The notes under the pieces: model-generated | Seen by the model: only the letters and a program-made list of their open reading frames with translations | Told to the model about the DNA's origin: nothing | Databases searched by the model: none | Assembly (NCBI RefSeq): GCF_002843235.3 | Contig: NZ_CP031123.2 | Span: 4,092,001-4,156,000 of the forward strand | Direction of reading: 5' to 3' | DNA length: 64,000 nt | Origin: Providencia huaxiensis | Lineage (GTDB): Bacteria; Pseudomonadota; Gammaproteobacteria; Enterobacterales; Enterobacteriaceae | Position numbers and translations under genes: made by a program | Shown: positions 26,357 to 39,353 of the stretch, piece by piece | How the letters are laid out: every line of letters begins with the position of its first letter | Position numbering within the stretch: position 1 is the first letter of the stretch

Positions 26357-27754
26357 TTATTTTTCGAGAGGGAAGACTAAATTCAGAACAATTGCAGTTA
26401 AACCACCTGCAGCAATACCGGAAGAAAACAAGGTTTTTAGCCAATCAGGGGCAAATTGCAAAATCAAGGGTTGCTGTGAAACGCCCATACCCACTGCGAG
26501 GGAAAGCGCAATAATCATGATGGCGCGGCGATTGAGTGGTTCACGAGATACAATGCGCACACCTGAAGCGGCAATGGTACCAAACATTACAATTGTTGCT
26601 CCGCCTAATACGGGCTCTGGAATTTGTTGCACAAAGCCTGCAACCGCAGGGAACAACCCTAATAACACTAACATTAAAGCGACAATGTAGCCGACATAGC
26701 GACTTGCCACCCCTGTTAATTGGATAACACCGTTGTTTTGCCCAAAGCAAGAGTTAGGGAAAGTATTAAATACCGCAGAAACCATTGAGTTCAACCCATT
26801 AGCAAGTACGCCACCTTTTATACGTTTCATGTATAAAGGGCCACGAACAGGTTGCTCAGATACATCAGAAGTGGCGGTAATATCACCTATCGTTTCTAAG
26901 GAAGTCACCATAAAAATGAGAATTAATGGTATCAACAGGTTCCAGTCGAAGGATAAGCCATAATAGAAAGGCTCAGGGACAGTAATAATTGGCTGGTTGG
27001 CTTCCATTGGTTGCGCATTTGGCAACATGTCCATCCACCAAGCAGCAATATAGCCAACAGCCATAGCAATGACTAAAGATGCGACACGTAAGTAAGGGTT
27101 TTTCTGCCGATTAAGTAAAATAATAACCGCTAAAACAACCCCAGCTAAAATCAAATAATCAGGGGAACCAAAAGTGTTGTCACTAATTGCACCATAGCCA
27201 CCGCCAATGGATGTTAACCCGACTTGAATCAAGGATAGGCCGATAATCATGACAACAACACCTGAAACTAGTGGTGTAATGACTCGACGGGCTAGATGTA
27301 AGAATCGAGAAAGAATCACTTCGGTGAGTGCCGCAACTAGCAATGTGCCGAATAAGGCTGCCATCATCGACGGAATATCAGCGCCACCTTGCTTAAGTGC
27401 AACACCACCCATGATTAAAGGTGCAACAAAGTTAAAACTGGTTCCTTGAATCGAAAGCAAGCCTGACCCAATAGGGCCCCACGCACGAATTTGAATTAAA
27501 GAAGCAATACCGGAGGCAAATAAAGACATACTAATGATGCGCTGGGTGTCGTGAGCTGGTAGTCCTAATGCCTGGCAAATCAGCATCGCAGGGGTAATCA
27601 CCGCAACAAACATCGCCAGAAGATGTTGCCCAGCGGCAAACAAGGCTTGCGGCAGCGGTGGGCGGTCTTCTAATTTATAGATGAGTTCGCTTTGCGTTTG
27701 TATGGTCGCTTCAGTAGTTTGTTTTTCAGACGTCGCAGTATTCATTGCCTTCAT
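26357..27754 (-). CDS. xanP: Xanthine:proton symporter
   Basis: A 465-residue NCS2-family nucleobase transporter with about 14 membrane segments. The frame is open to 27823, but the ATG at 27754 (MKAMNTATS) after GGCGAG gives the length of E. coli XanP (463) and the family N-terminus [15 protein letters not shown]. The NCS2 signature [22 protein letters not shown] and the GTSFNFVAP segment of helix 3 are present. It imports xanthine for purine salvage. Divergent from gltS. Confidence 0.95.
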   Translation of the reverse strand: MKAMNTATSEKQTTEATIQTQSELIYKLEDRPPLPQALFAAGQHLLAMFVAVITPAMLICQALGLPAHDTQRIISMSLFASGIASLIQIRAWGPIGSGLLSIQGTSFNFVAPLIMGGVALKQGGADIPSMMAALFGTLLVAALTEVILSRFLHLARRVITPLVSGVVVMIIGLSLIQVGLTSIGGGYGAISDNTFGSPDYLILAGVVLAVIILLNRQKNPYLRVASLVIAMAVGYIAAWWMDMLPNAQPMEANQPIITVPEPFYYGLSFDWNLLIPLILIFMVTSLETIGDITATSDVSEQPVRGPLYMKRIKGGVLANGLNSMVSAVFNTFPNSCFGQNNGVIQLTGVASRYVGYIVALMLVLLGLFPAVAGFVQQIPEPVLGGATIVMFGTIAASGVRIVSREPLNRRAIMIIALSLAVGMGVSQQPLILQFAPDWLKTLFSSGIAAGGLTAIVLNLVFPLEK

Positions 27755-27980
27755 TTCTCGCCAACAAAAAACGCATTGTAATGTGTCGAAATTAAAAAGC
27801 AATCGTTTGCGCGTAAAAAACATTGATCAATGTTAAATAAGGCTGTCACATTTTTATATCTTTTAACTTGTATTTATAACAGTTTTTTTTTCTAATCCTA
27901 TAACCTGCTTTTGGCGTTTTAAGGAAGAAATTAACGTCTTACTAGTTTTTGATAATTTTAACAACAGACGAGGTACGTGA

Positions 27981-29195
27981 ATGTATCATCTCGATGTCTA
28001 CGGTACACTGGTAGCTGCTACTTTAGTACTATTGCTTGGGCGTAAACTGGTCAAATCAGTCCCTTTCCTTGAAAAATATACAATCCCTGAACCTGTTGCA
28101 GGTGGGTTGTTAGTTGCTTTTAGTCTTTTATTGCTTAAACAATTATTTGACTGGAGCCTTTCTTTTGACTTATCACTGCAAGAACCTATGATGCTGGCAT
28201 TCTTTGCCACAATTGGTCTTAATGCCAACCTTGCTAGTTTGAAGGCTGGTGGTAAAGCATTGTTTATCTTCATTTTTGTGGTTGTTGGTTTATTGCTTGT
28301 CCAAAATACAGTAGGGATTGCTCTTGCTGAATTATTGGGATTAGACCCTCTCATGGGGCTATTAGCTGGTTCAATTACCTTATCTGGTGGTCATGGAACT
28401 GGCGCGGCATGGGGGAAAATTTTCACTGAAAACTATGGTTTCCAAAGTGCAACAGAAGTTGCAATGGCTTGTGCTACATTTGGACTTGTTCTCGGTGGTT
28501 TAATCGGTGGACCTGTTGCACGTTTTCTAACGCGTAATATTCCAACGCCAGGAACGGCTGAAGATGATAAAGACGTTCCAACAGCATTTGAGAAACCACA
28601 ATCTGGACGCATGATCACTTCAATGGTTTTAATTGAAACTATTGCACTGATCGCTATTTGTCTATTGGTGGGAAGTTTTATTGCAGGCCAATTAGCCGAT
28701 ACTCCTTTCGCATTGCCTAAGTTTGTCTGCGTACTTTTTGTTGGTGTAATTTTAAGTAACAGCTTATCACTGCTTGGTTTTTACCGAGTATTCGACCGCG
28801 CTGTTTCTGTCATGGGTAACGTGAGCCTCTCATTATTCTTAGCAATGGCACTCATGAGCTTGAAACTGTGGGAATTAGCATCACTTGCAATCCCAATGAT
28901 TATCATTCTTGCTGTACAGGCTTGTGTGATGGCAGGATATGCTATTTTTGTGACTTTCCGCGTGATGGGCAAAAACTATGACGCTGCAATCTTAGCTGCA
29001 GGTCACTGTGGGTTCGGTCTTGGTGCGACACCAACAGCTATTGCGAATATGCAAGCTGTTACGGATAGATTAGGTCCATCTCACTTAGCATTCTTGGTTG
29101 TACCAATGGTTGGGGCATTCTTCATTGATATTGTTAATGCGATAGTTATTAAACTGTATCTGATGCTGCCATTATTCCCAACGATTGCTGGTTAA
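27981..29195 (+). CDS. gltS: Sodium/glutamate symporter GltS
   Basis: A 404-residue inner-membrane protein with ten or so helices in two inverted halves. The two reentrant-loop motifs are visible: SGGHGTGAAWG in the first half and CGFGLGATPTAIANMQAV in the second. It takes up glutamate with sodium. Next to xanP and recG as in E. coli. Followed by a clear terminator. Confidence 0.97.
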   Translation: MYHLDVYGTLVAATLVLLLGRKLVKSVPFLEKYTIPEPVAGGLLVAFSLLLLKQLFDWSLSFDLSLQEPMMLAFFATIGLNANLASLKAGGKALFIFIFVVVGLLLVQNTVGIALAELLGLDPLMGLLAGSITLSGGHGTGAAWGKIFTENYGFQSATEVAMACATFGLVLGGLIGGPVARFLTRNIPTPGTAEDDKDVPTAFEKPQSGRMITSMVLIETIALIAICLLVGSFIAGQLADTPFALPKFVCVLFVGVILSNSLSLLGFYRVFDRAVSVMGNVSLSLFLAMALMSLKLWELASLAIPMIIILAVQACVMAGYAIFVTFRVMGKNYDAAILAAGHCGFGLGATPTAIANMQAVTDRLGPSHLAFLVVPMVGAFFIDIVNAIVIKLYLMLPLFPTIAG

Positions 29196-29228
29196 CCTTC
29201 ATTTAATAATAAATCAAGTAAAGCAGGT

Positions 29229-29263
29229 ATTGCCGTGAAAATATTCACGGCAATTTTCATTTT
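29229..29263 (+). terminator. Terminator of gltS
   Basis: A perfect 11-bp stem ATTGCCGTGAA (29229-29239) / TTCACGGCAAT (29244-29254), 4-nt loop, tail TTTCATTTT. Confidence 0.88.
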
Positions 29264-29292
29264 AGGGAACGAATAAAAAGAAGATATAAGAC

Positions 29293-31374
29293 TTAAGCGT
29301 GGCTGTACTGCTCTCGCTCAGGTAACCAACGCTCAATAAGTTGTTGTGCATTTTCAGGGTAATTTTGTTGAATATGGCGAGCAAGGCGTTGCACTTCTGG
29401 CAACATATATTGGTCACGCAACAAGTCTGCGACTTTAAATTCTGCATTTCCTGTTTGTCTAGTGCCTAATAATTCCCCTGGCCCGCGAATTTCGAGATCT
29501 TTTTGTGCGATAACGAAGCCATCATTACTATCCCGTAATACTTGTAGTCTTTGTTTAGCGGTATGGGTTAACGGTGTCTTGTACAATAATACACAGTGAG
29601 ATGCGATAGCCCCGCGGCCGACTCGCCCTCTTAGTTGGTGCAACTGAGCTAGACCAAGGCGCTCAGGGTTATCAATAATCATTAAACTTGCATTAGGCAC
29701 ATCCACACCGACTTCAATGACCGTTGTAGCAACAAGCAGTTGAATTTCATTTCGTTTAAAAGCCGCCATAATGCTTTGTTTTTCAACAGGTTTCATTCGG
29801 CCATGGACTAAGCCTACTTTTAATTCAGGTAGTGCCAGTGCAAGCTCTTCGCTGGTCACTTGAGCCGCTTGCGCTTCTAATAATTCAGAGTCTTCAATGA
29901 GTGTACAGACCCAATAGGCTTGGCGGCCTTCTTCAATACAGGCTTGGCGAACGCGTTCAATAATATCGTTACGGCGAGTGTCCGGTATGGCGACAGTGGT
30001 GACGGGTGTTCGTCCTGGAGGTAGTTCATCGATGACAGAGGTATCTAAGTCTGCATACGCTGTCATCGCCAGCGTCCGTGGGATTGGCGTAGCGGTCATG
30101 ATTAATTGATGAGGGTGGTAACCTTGCTGCTCACCTTTTTCACGCAGAGCGAGCCGCTGATGAACGCCAAAGCGATGTTGTTCATCAATGATAACAAGCC
30201 CTAGTGCTTTAAAGCTCACTTGCTCTTGGAAAATAGCGTGTGTTCCAACAACCATCGCGACTTCTCCACTTGCGATGGCATCTTGCTGAGCCTGACGTGC
30301 CTTACCCTTTTGTTTACCCGCGAGCCAACCTACTTTGACGCCTAAAGGTTCTAACCACTGTTTGAAAGTATTGGCATGTTGCTCTGCAAGAATTTCAGTG
30401 GGAGCCATCAGTGCCACTTGTTTGCCATTCTCGATGGCACAAACGGCCGCTAAGGCTGCAACGAGAGTTTTCCCTGACCCGACATCCCCTTGAATCAAAC
30501 GCATCATAGGGGCGTTTTTAGCGAGGTCTGCTTCAACTTCGCTAACAACACGGTTTTGTGCGTTTGTTGGTGAAAATGGTAATTGTGCAAGTAACTGAGA
30601 TTTTAATTGACCACTTGCGACTAACGGCTGGGCATATAGGCGTTCATTACCTGCGCGGATAGCTAACATGCTTAGATGGTGAGCGAGTAATTCTTCGAGG
30701 ACTAGCCGCTTTTGTGCGGGATGATGGCCTTTTTCTAGCTCACTCAGTGCTACATTCGGTGGTGGGTTGTGTAATAAGCGAATGGCATCTGGCAAACTTA
30801 TCATTCCACGGCTAAGTTCTTCAGGAAGTAATTCTTTTATTTCCCCGCTATCAAGTAACCCGAGTGCTTGCTCCATGACTTTGCGTAAAGTCGCTTGGCG
30901 AACACCTTCAGTGGTTGGGTATACTGGTGTTAAATTCTCTTGCAAGCTGATATTGCTGGTTTCTTTAGATACTTTATATTCAGGGTGAATGATTTCCGGC
31001 CCTGTATTTCCTCTGCGAACTTCCCCATAGGCGGTAACCTGTCTTCCTTCCGCTAAATTATTTTTCATTGCCGCTGAAAAATTGAAAAAACGTAAGGTGA
31101 GGTTGCCTGTTCCATCGGAAATTAAGCAGGTCATCATTCTTTTTCGGCCGAAGACGACTTTAGTTTGCAGGACTTCGCCTGTGATTGTTGCTGTCGTACC
31201 GGGAAGGAGATCTTTTATTTGATATAAACGAGTATGGTCTTCATAGCGCAAAGGGAAATGAAGAAGAAGGTCTTGAACGGTGTTCAAACCGATTTTACGC
31301 ATTTTTTCTGACTGACTTGCACCAACACCATGCAATGAGGTCAGTGAAATGGTATCAAGTAGCCCATTATTCAT
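29293..31374 (-). CDS. recG: ATP-dependent DNA helicase RecG
   Basis: A 693-residue branch-migrating helicase that regresses stalled forks and processes Holliday junctions and R-loops. The N-terminal wedge/OB domain (about 50-150) contains the RRGNTGPEIIHPEY region. Helicase motifs: GDVGSGKTLVA (I), DEQHRFGV (II), TATPIPRTLAMT (III), and the C-terminal part with QLRGRVGRG (VI) and the TRG region DLEIRGPGELLGTRQTG. Same length as in E. coli. Last gene of the gmk-side operon rpoZ-spoT-trmH-recG, 15 bp after trmH. Confidence 0.99.
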   Translation of the reverse strand: MNNGLLDTISLTSLHGVGASQSEKMRKIGLNTVQDLLLHFPLRYEDHTRLYQIKDLLPGTTATITGEVLQTKVVFGRKRMMTCLISDGTGNLTLRFFNFSAAMKNNLAEGRQVTAYGEVRRGNTGPEIIHPEYKVSKETSNISLQENLTPVYPTTEGVRQATLRKVMEQALGLLDSGEIKELLPEELSRGMISLPDAIRLLHNPPPNVALSELEKGHHPAQKRLVLEELLAHHLSMLAIRAGNERLYAQPLVASGQLKSQLLAQLPFSPTNAQNRVVSEVEADLAKNAPMMRLIQGDVGSGKTLVAALAAVCAIENGKQVALMAPTEILAEQHANTFKQWLEPLGVKVGWLAGKQKGKARQAQQDAIASGEVAMVVGTHAIFQEQVSFKALGLVIIDEQHRFGVHQRLALREKGEQQGYHPHQLIMTATPIPRTLAMTAYADLDTSVIDELPPGRTPVTTVAIPDTRRNDIIERVRQACIEEGRQAYWVCTLIEDSELLEAQAAQVTSEELALALPELKVGLVHGRMKPVEKQSIMAAFKRNEIQLLVATTVIEVGVDVPNASLMIIDNPERLGLAQLHQLRGRVGRGAIASHCVLLYKTPLTHTAKQRLQVLRDSNDGFVIAQKDLEIRGPGELLGTRQTGNAEFKVADLLRDQYMLPEVQRLARHIQQNYPENAQQLIERWLPEREQYSHA

Positions 31375-31389
31375 GTTATTTCCTTCTAT

Positions 31390-32103
31390 TTAACCCAACT
31401 GCCGTCTTTTCATTTTTTCGGTTAATTGCATTTGTGCCCACCACGAGTCATCAGCTTCAATTTGCCCTTGGCTATTGATAAATGGGCGAGGAAGCCCCTT
31501 ACGTTTAGCAACTTCAGCGAGTACAGGGTAACCACCTTCGAATAACCAAGCTTGTTGTTCATCTGGTGAAAGTAAGCAGTGTTCACGGTCGTACATCCCC
31601 GCTTGTTGCCGCTGCCTTTGGGCTTCATATAAAATTAGTGCAGAAGCGACGGAAACGTTCAAAGATTGCACCATACCAGCCATTGGAATAATAATGTGTT
31701 TATCAGCCAGTGCGAGGGCTTGTTGTGAAATCCCTGTTTTCTCTTGCCCCATCATAATACAAGTTGGCAAAGTATAATCAATTTCACGAAAATCAACGGC
31801 ATGTTCTGACAAGTTAGTTGCCAAAACCTGCATGTTTTGTGATTTTATTTGGGAAATTGCTTCTTTGGTCGATGTATGTGAAATAATTTTAACCCAGCTA
31901 TTACTCCCCGCTGCAGAAGATACGGACAGTTTGACTTGTTGGTCAGGCCAAATAGCATGAATTTGGTGGATCCCTACGGCATCCGCACTGCGTACAATGG
32001 CAGAAACATTGTGCGGTTTATGAATTTCTTCGAGGCAGAGAGTTAGGTCAGGCTGCCGCATCGCCATCATTTGGCAAATGCGGCGGTAGCGGCGTTCATT
32101 CAT
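31390..32103 (-). CDS. trmH: tRNA (guanosine(18)-2'-O)-methyltransferase
   Basis: A 237-residue SPOUT-class methyltransferase that 2'-O-methylates G18 in the tRNA D-loop. Trefoil-knot motifs: NVSAIVRSADAVG (motif 1), MMGQEKTGIS (motif 2) and IPMAGMVQSLNVSVASALILYE (motif 3). The C-terminal extension ends in a Lys/Arg cluster. A few residues longer than E. coli TrmH (229). Sits between spoT and recG. Confidence 0.97.
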   Translation of the reverse strand: MNERRYRRICQMMAMRQPDLTLCLEEIHKPHNVSAIVRSADAVGIHQIHAIWPDQQVKLSVSSAAGSNSWVKIISHTSTKEAISQIKSQNMQVLATNLSEHAVDFREIDYTLPTCIMMGQEKTGISQQALALADKHIIIPMAGMVQSLNVSVASALILYEAQRQRQQAGMYDREHCLLSPDEQQAWLFEGGYPVLAEVAKRKGLPRPFINSQGQIEADDSWWAQMQLTEKMKRRQLG

Positions 32104-32125
32104 AGTGATTAATTAAATATGGTCG

Positions 32126-34243
32126 TTAATTACGGTTTCGGCTAACACGTAGAACGTCAGGCATAATACGGATTTTCCGCATCACATTTGCCAATTGAAC
32201 ACGGTTTTTAGTTGTAAGGCGAATAAAGGCACAATATACACGGCCATCTTTTTCTTCTGTATTCATACTTTGAATACTTGAGTTAGCGTCATTAATAGCA
32301 GCGGTTAAATTCGCTAAAGCGCCTTGATGGTTAATCATATCCACTTTAATTTCAGCGATAAAGTCGGTGTCGGTGTCATTGTCCCATTCAACCGCCATAA
32401 ATTTATCGGGTTCTTTTTGATAACCACGGATATTTCGGCAGGATTCATGGTGGATAACCAGACCTTTTCCAGGACTAATATGTGCAACAATTGGGTCACC
32501 GGGAATAGGGCGACAACATTTTGCAAAGGTGATTAAAACGCCATCTGCACCTTTGATAGACAGTTTATTTCGGCTTTCAACTAACACTTGTTCTTCAGGT
32601 GCATTTTGTGGATTGTTTTGTAGGTTTCGTGCGACAACCACACTCATTGCGTTACCCAACCCAATTTCAGCAAGCAAGTCGTCTATAGAGTGCAGCTTCA
32701 TGCGTGCTAATTCTGCATCAATATTGGCTTGAGGGATATCAGTGAGTTTATTTCCTGTCCCTAGTGCATGGTTGAGCAAACGGCGACCTAAGTTAATAGA
32801 ATCTTCGCGTTTCAAGTTTTTCAATAATTGGCGGATCTTGGCTCGCGCTTTCGAGCTGACAACAAAATTGAGCCATGCTGCATTTGGACGAGCACCTGGC
32901 GCAGTAATAATTTCAACAGTTTGGCCACTCGTCAGGGATTGCGAAAGTGGATAAGGCTGACGGTCAACACGAGCCCCCACGCAAGCATGGCCAATATCTG
33001 TGTGTACCGCATATGCAAAATCAACAGGTGTTGCACCCGTAGGTAATTCAACAATACGGCCTTCTGGGGTGAAAACGTAGATTTCATCTGGAAATAGATC
33101 CGACTTAACGCTTTCAATAAATTCAAACGAGCTACCTGCACTTTGTTGTAACTCAAGTAGGCTTTGCATCCAACGTTGAGCTCTAACCTGTGCCGTTGTA
33201 CCTTGTTCACCTTGCTCTTTATAGGCCCAATGTGCAGCAACCCCCATTTCAGCCATTTGGTCCATGTCTTCTGTGCGAATTTGCACTTCTACAGGAACGC
33301 CATGTGGCCCAATAAGTGAGGTATGTAGCGATTGATAGCCGTTGGCTTTAGGGATAGCAATATAGTCTTTAATACGCCCCGGACGCGGTTTGTATAAACT
33401 GTGCATCTGGCCTAAAACGCGGTAGCAAGTATCCACATCTTTCACAATTACCCTAAAAGCATAGATATCCATGATGGAGTGGAAACGTTGCTCTTTTTGG
33501 TGCATTTTGCGATAGATGGAATAAAGATGTTTTTCTCTGCCGCTGACGCGACAAGGAACACCCGCCTCGGTAAGCCTACCGTCAATTTCCGAGAGAATTT
33601 TTTGGATCATCTCTTTTCGGTTACCGCGAGCCGCTTTGACGACTTCTTTAATAACACGATAACGGTTGGGATATAACGCTTCAAAACCAAGCTCTTCAAG
33701 CTCTGTTTTGATGTGGTGTATACCTAGCCTGTGGGCTAACGGGCTATATATTTCAAGGGTTTCACGTGCAATACGCCGACGTTTATCGGGCCTAAGTGAC
33801 CCTAGCGTGCGCATATTGTGAGTGCGGTCTGCCAGTTTTATCAAAATGACACGGATGTCTTTTACCATCGCCATGATCATTTTGCGGAAGTTTTCTGCTT
33901 GAGCTTCTTTTTTGTCGCGAAAATTGAGCTTGTCTAGTTTGGATACACCTTCAACGAGACCGGCGACGGTGGTGCCAAACAATTCTTCTATGTCTTGAAA
34001 TGTCGCTGGAGTATCTTCAATCACATCATGAAGTAGCGCTGCCATTAGTGTTTCATGGTCCAAACGCATTTCAGCAAGAATACAAGCAACAGCAACTGGA
34101 TGAGTAATATAAGGCTCACCACTCGAACGGGTCTGTCCTTCGTGGGCATCCCGTGCAACAACATAGGCTTTTCTTAGTAATTCAATTTGTTCTTTAGGAA
34201 GATACTTTTGAATGACTAAATTAAGGCTTTCAAACAGATACAA
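32126..34243 (-). CDS. spoT: Bifunctional (p)ppGpp synthetase/hydrolase SpoT
   Basis: A 705-residue regulator of the stringent response. The HD hydrolase domain has HD at 72-73 (LLHDVIEDTPA). It is followed by the synthetase domain (RVSGREKHLYSIYRKM, YRVLGQMHSLYKPRPGR), TGS (about 390-450), the helical and zinc-finger-like region (CCRPIPGDPI) and a C-terminal ACT domain. The start codon is TTG at 34243, as in E. coli spoT, with AAGG upstream. The family N-terminus MYLFESLN fits only this start. Confidence 0.99.
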   Translation of the reverse strand: MYLFESLNLVIQKYLPKEQIELLRKAYVVARDAHEGQTRSSGEPYITHPVAVACILAEMRLDHETLMAALLHDVIEDTPATFQDIEELFGTTVAGLVEGVSKLDKLNFRDKKEAQAENFRKMIMAMVKDIRVILIKLADRTHNMRTLGSLRPDKRRRIARETLEIYSPLAHRLGIHHIKTELEELGFEALYPNRYRVIKEVVKAARGNRKEMIQKILSEIDGRLTEAGVPCRVSGREKHLYSIYRKMHQKEQRFHSIMDIYAFRVIVKDVDTCYRVLGQMHSLYKPRPGRIKDYIAIPKANGYQSLHTSLIGPHGVPVEVQIRTEDMDQMAEMGVAAHWAYKEQGEQGTTAQVRAQRWMQSLLELQQSAGSSFEFIESVKSDLFPDEIYVFTPEGRIVELPTGATPVDFAYAVHTDIGHACVGARVDRQPYPLSQSLTSGQTVEIITAPGARPNAAWLNFVVSSKARAKIRQLLKNLKREDSINLGRRLLNHALGTGNKLTDIPQANIDAELARMKLHSIDDLLAEIGLGNAMSVVVARNLQNNPQNAPEEQVLVESRNKLSIKGADGVLITFAKCCRPIPGDPIVAHISPGKGLVIHHESCRNIRGYQKEPDKFMAVEWDNDTDTDFIAEIKVDMINHQGALANLTAAINDANSSIQSMNTEEKDGRVYCAFIRLTTKNRVQLANVMRKIRIMPDVLRVSRNRN

Positions 34244-34262
34244 GGCAGACCCACCTTAGTGA

Positions 34263-34538
34263 TTAGCGACGACCTTCAGCGATTGCAGAAACCGCTTGCA
34301 TTTCAGCCGCATCTTGCTCTTGCTGTTCTTGGCGCTCACGCACATCTAAAATGTGACCGTTGATTAAACCTTCTTCTACTTCACGCAATGCGATAACAGT
34401 ATATTTATCATTTTCTTCAGGAACTAAAGGGTCTTTTCCACCCGTTTGTAACTGACGAGCTCTACGTGCCGCAACCAATACGAGGTCAAAACGGTTACCA
34501 ATTTTTTCTACTGCGTCTTGAACAGTTACGCGTGCCAT
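34263..34538 (-). CDS. rpoZ: RNA polymerase omega subunit
   Basis: A 91-residue subunit that helps assemble and stabilise the beta' subunit and takes part in ppGpp binding at site 1. It begins [20 protein letters not shown] and contains the [10 protein letters not shown] helix. Same size as E. coli omega. First gene of rpoZ-spoT-trmH-recG, 19 bp before spoT. Confidence 0.99.
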   Translation of the reverse strand: MARVTVQDAVEKIGNRFDLVLVAARRARQLQTGGKDPLVPEENDKYTVIALREVEEGLINGHILDVRERQEQQEQDAAEMQAVSAIAEGRR

Positions 34539-34594
34539 AAGTGTGCTACTCCAAAGAAATAAAAAAATGACCTGATATGATACTGAAACTATTC

Positions 34595-35218
34595 TCAGTC
34601 TGCTAGTAATTTGCTGATTAAAGCATCATGTCGCTGAATCTGACGCGCTAACTTTAAACGCTCAGTACGGATAATAGATTGTAAATCGCTTAGCGCGGTA
34701 TTGAAATCATCATTAACAATAAGGTAATCATACTCGTTGAAATGTTCAATTTCACCTACTGCTTGTGACATACGCTTTTCTATAACTTCATCGCTGTCTT
34801 GCCCACGTCCACGTAGCCTACGATAAAGTTCATCTTTTGATGGTGGGAGAATAAAAATACTGCGTGCTTCAGGCATTTTATCCCTAATTTGCTGGGCTCC
34901 CTGCCAATCGATATCAAGAAAAACATCTACACCACTATTTAATACATCTTCAATGATGGGTTTGGACGTCCCATAATAATTCCCAAAAACACAGGCATGT
35001 TCTAAGAACTCGCCTTTGTCGACCATTTGTAAAAAATCAGTTTCAGATACAAAGAAATAGTGCTCGCCATGGGTTTCTCCTGGACGTGCAGCTCGAGTTG
35101 TATGAGAAACGGAAACCTGTGTGTCATACAATGGTTGTGTTTTTAATAAAGCCTGAATCAGACTTGATTTCCCTGCACCACTAGGGGCAGAAACAATATA
35201 TAACGTGCCTTGTATCAT
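34595..35218 (-). CDS. gmk: Guanylate kinase
   Basis: A 207-residue enzyme that converts GMP and ATP to GDP and ADP. P-loop [11 protein letters not shown] near the N-terminus; GMP-binding [11 protein letters not shown] and GEHYFFV; lid region [15 protein letters not shown]. Usual length. 56 bp upstream of rpoZ in the same direction and divergent from ligB, as in E. coli. Confidence 0.99.
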   Translation of the reverse strand: MIQGTLYIVSAPSGAGKSSLIQALLKTQPLYDTQVSVSHTTRAARPGETHGEHYFFVSETDFLQMVDKGEFLEHACVFGNYYGTSKPIIEDVLNSGVDVFLDIDWQGAQQIRDKMPEARSIFILPPSKDELYRRLRGRGQDSDEVIEKRMSQAVGEIEHFNEYDYLIVNDDFNTALSDLQSIIRTERLKLARQIQRHDALISKLLAD

Positions 35219-37272
<2,054 letters not shown>

Positions 37273-37287
37273 TGTTGCTGAATTAGG

Positions 37288-37902
37288 TTAATCTTGGTTT
37301 TCGTAATTGAAAATAGGTAGACCAAGACGATAACGAATGGCTATTAGCCTTGCGCTTAAACCAACAACGAGTGTGATAATTACCACGATATCTTTAGGCA
37401 GAGGAGTTTGTAATAGGCCAATATAGATCCAAGCGGCAGCGAAAGAGACGCCAGCATAGACCTCTTTTTGGAAAACTAAAGGGATTGTATTACATAGCAT
37501 GTCTCTTAACACACCGCCAAAAACGCCAGTAATTACTGCTGCAATGGCAGCGATGATTGGGCTGTAGTGCATATCGAGGGCAATTTGGGCACCAAGTATA
37601 GAAAACACAATTAGCCCGATAGCATCTAATATGAGGAACAATCGACGTAAATGTTTCATCATCGGAGCTATCCAAATTGTCACAATAGCAGCGCCCGCAA
37701 CTGTCAGGATATACTCAGGGTGTTCCACCCAGCCTAAGGGGTAATGGCCAAGTAACATATCACGTACGGAACCACCGCCAATCGCTGTCGCAGACGCAAT
37801 AATGATGACACCAAAGACATCCATTTTTCGCCTGCCAGCGGCAAGCGCACCCGTCATGGCTTCTGCGGTGATACCAATAATATAAAGTACACTTAATAAC
37901 AT
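37288..37902 (-). CDS. yicG: TRIC-family cation channel protein YicG
   Basis: A 204-residue membrane protein of the UPF0126/TRIC family: seven helices as two repeats, each with a Gly-rich motif ([11 protein letters not shown] in the first, [11 protein letters not shown] in the second) that lines the ion path. Convergent with ligB, as in E. coli. The bacterial members are thought to be trimeric cation channels; the physiological ion here is not known. Confidence 0.92.
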   Translation of the reverse strand: MLLSVLYIIGITAEAMTGALAAGRRKMDVFGVIIIASATAIGGGSVRDMLLGHYPLGWVEHPEYILTVAGAAIVTIWIAPMMKHLRRLFLILDAIGLIVFSILGAQIALDMHYSPIIAAIAAVITGVFGGVLRDMLCNTIPLVFQKEVYAGVSFAAAWIYIGLLQTPLPKDIVVIITLVVGLSARLIAIRYRLGLPIFNYENQD

Positions 37903-38024
37903 GGTAGTTTTGTTCAGGACTAAGGTTGTTGCTAAAGGGTAATATTACTTGTGAAACTTCTCGACTGAGATTTTCTAGTGTTGATTAAACTAGATTAGTT
38001 AAAGTAATCCGATAGCGATATTAA

Positions 38025-39353
38025 ATGATGTCAAAGGATAACAGATTGAATAATAAATTGCCCTATAAAGAAACACGTTTAACGTACGATGAGCGAAGCC
38101 ATCAACTAACGAACATTAATGTCTGGACACCAGATAGCCAGTGGCTAGCGTACGATATAAGGCCAAATGGTAGTTCTTTTACAGGTTTATCTATAGAAAA
38201 AATTCATGTAAAAACACAACAGGTCGTTGAGGTTTACCGTGCAAGTCATGGGGCTCACGTTGGGGTGGTAACTGTAAGTCCTCAACCGCCAATTCAATAT
38301 GCGTTTATACATGGCCCTGAGTACCCAGATGATCAGTGGCAATATGATTTTCACCACCGAAGAGGGGTGTATGTTAAAGACGAACAATTAAACGTCGTTC
38401 ACCCCATTGATGCTATGTGTATTACTCCGCCTTATTTAGTGGGGGCGTTACGTGGGGGCACTCATGTTCATGTTTTTAGTCCAGACGGAAAGTGGCTGAG
38501 TTTTACATATAACGACCATGTAATGCATGAATTAGATGTGCAATTAGACCAACGGAATGTTGCGATTGCTGTACCTATCGGGCCTGTCAATGTAAATCCC
38601 AAAAAACATAACCGAGAATACAATGGCGACTATTTTTGTTGTGTTGTGACCCAGACTACACCGCAGCCTAAACCTTGCAGCGATGAAATTAGCCGTGCAT
38701 ATGAAGAGGGCTGGGTAGGTCAAAAAGGCTATCAAAAACAGAGTGGGGAGTGGCAGGAAAGAGCACTGGTATTTATTGGCGATACTCATTCTACAAATGG
38801 AGAAATTATCCCTGAGATCTACATTGTTGATTTGCCTTCACAGCTTGAGGATTACATGATTGCAGGGGAATTTCCCATCCAAGGAACAGAATCGAGCATG
38901 CCTTCTCCTCCAATGGGGATACAGCAAAGGCGTTTAACTTACACACAGGATAAAAAATTTCCTGGTTTAGCAAAACAACCACGACATTGGCTTAGAACTT
39001 CGCCAGATGGTAAATCGATCGCTTGTTTGATGAATGATGATGACGGCAACGCTCAGTTATGGTTAGTTGATACGCTAACTGGAATGCAAAGGCAAATAAC
39101 TCATGGCTCTTCACCGCTTCAGTCTGCCTTTAACTGGGATAGTAAAGGTGAGCACATCTGCTTTATTCGTGACAATAGCGTTATGTATTGTCATGTTGTG
39201 ACTGGGGTTATGCAAAAATTAACAGAATGGACTGAGCCTGCTCCTGTTGCTGATGCCATTGTATTTTCACCTAATGATGAATTGATCGCATTCATGCGTG
39301 ATATTGATGGATTTAGGCAGATTTATACAGTAGAAACGGGTTTAAAGCGGTAA
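38025..39353 (+). CDS. yidR: DUF3748 beta-propeller protein YidR
   Basis: A 442-residue protein of the YidR family. It has no signal peptide. The N-terminus (ERSHQLTNINVWTPDSQWL) and repeated WD/PD40-like blades (SPDGKWLSFTYNDH, TSPDGKSIACLMNDDDG, SPNDELIAFMRDIDG) point to a TolB-like propeller. E. coli YidR is slightly shorter. Two adjacent ATGs (38025, 38028) are equally possible starts; no good ribosome site is visible. The biochemical function of the family is not established. Confidence 0.88.
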   Translation: MMSKDNRLNNKLPYKETRLTYDERSHQLTNINVWTPDSQWLAYDIRPNGSSFTGLSIEKIHVKTQQVVEVYRASHGAHVGVVTVSPQPPIQYAFIHGPEYPDDQWQYDFHHRRGVYVKDEQLNVVHPIDAMCITPPYLVGALRGGTHVHVFSPDGKWLSFTYNDHVMHELDVQLDQRNVAIAVPIGPVNVNPKKHNREYNGDYFCCVVTQTTPQPKPCSDEISRAYEEGWVGQKGYQKQSGEWQERALVFIGDTHSTNGEIIPEIYIVDLPSQLEDYMIAGEFPIQGTESSMPSPPMGIQQRRLTYTQDKKFPGLAKQPRHWLRTSPDGKSIACLMNDDDGNAQLWLVDTLTGMQRQITHGSSPLQSAFNWDSKGEHICFIRDNSVMYCHVVTGVMQKLTEWTEPAPVADAIVFSPNDELIAFMRDIDGFRQIYTVETGLKR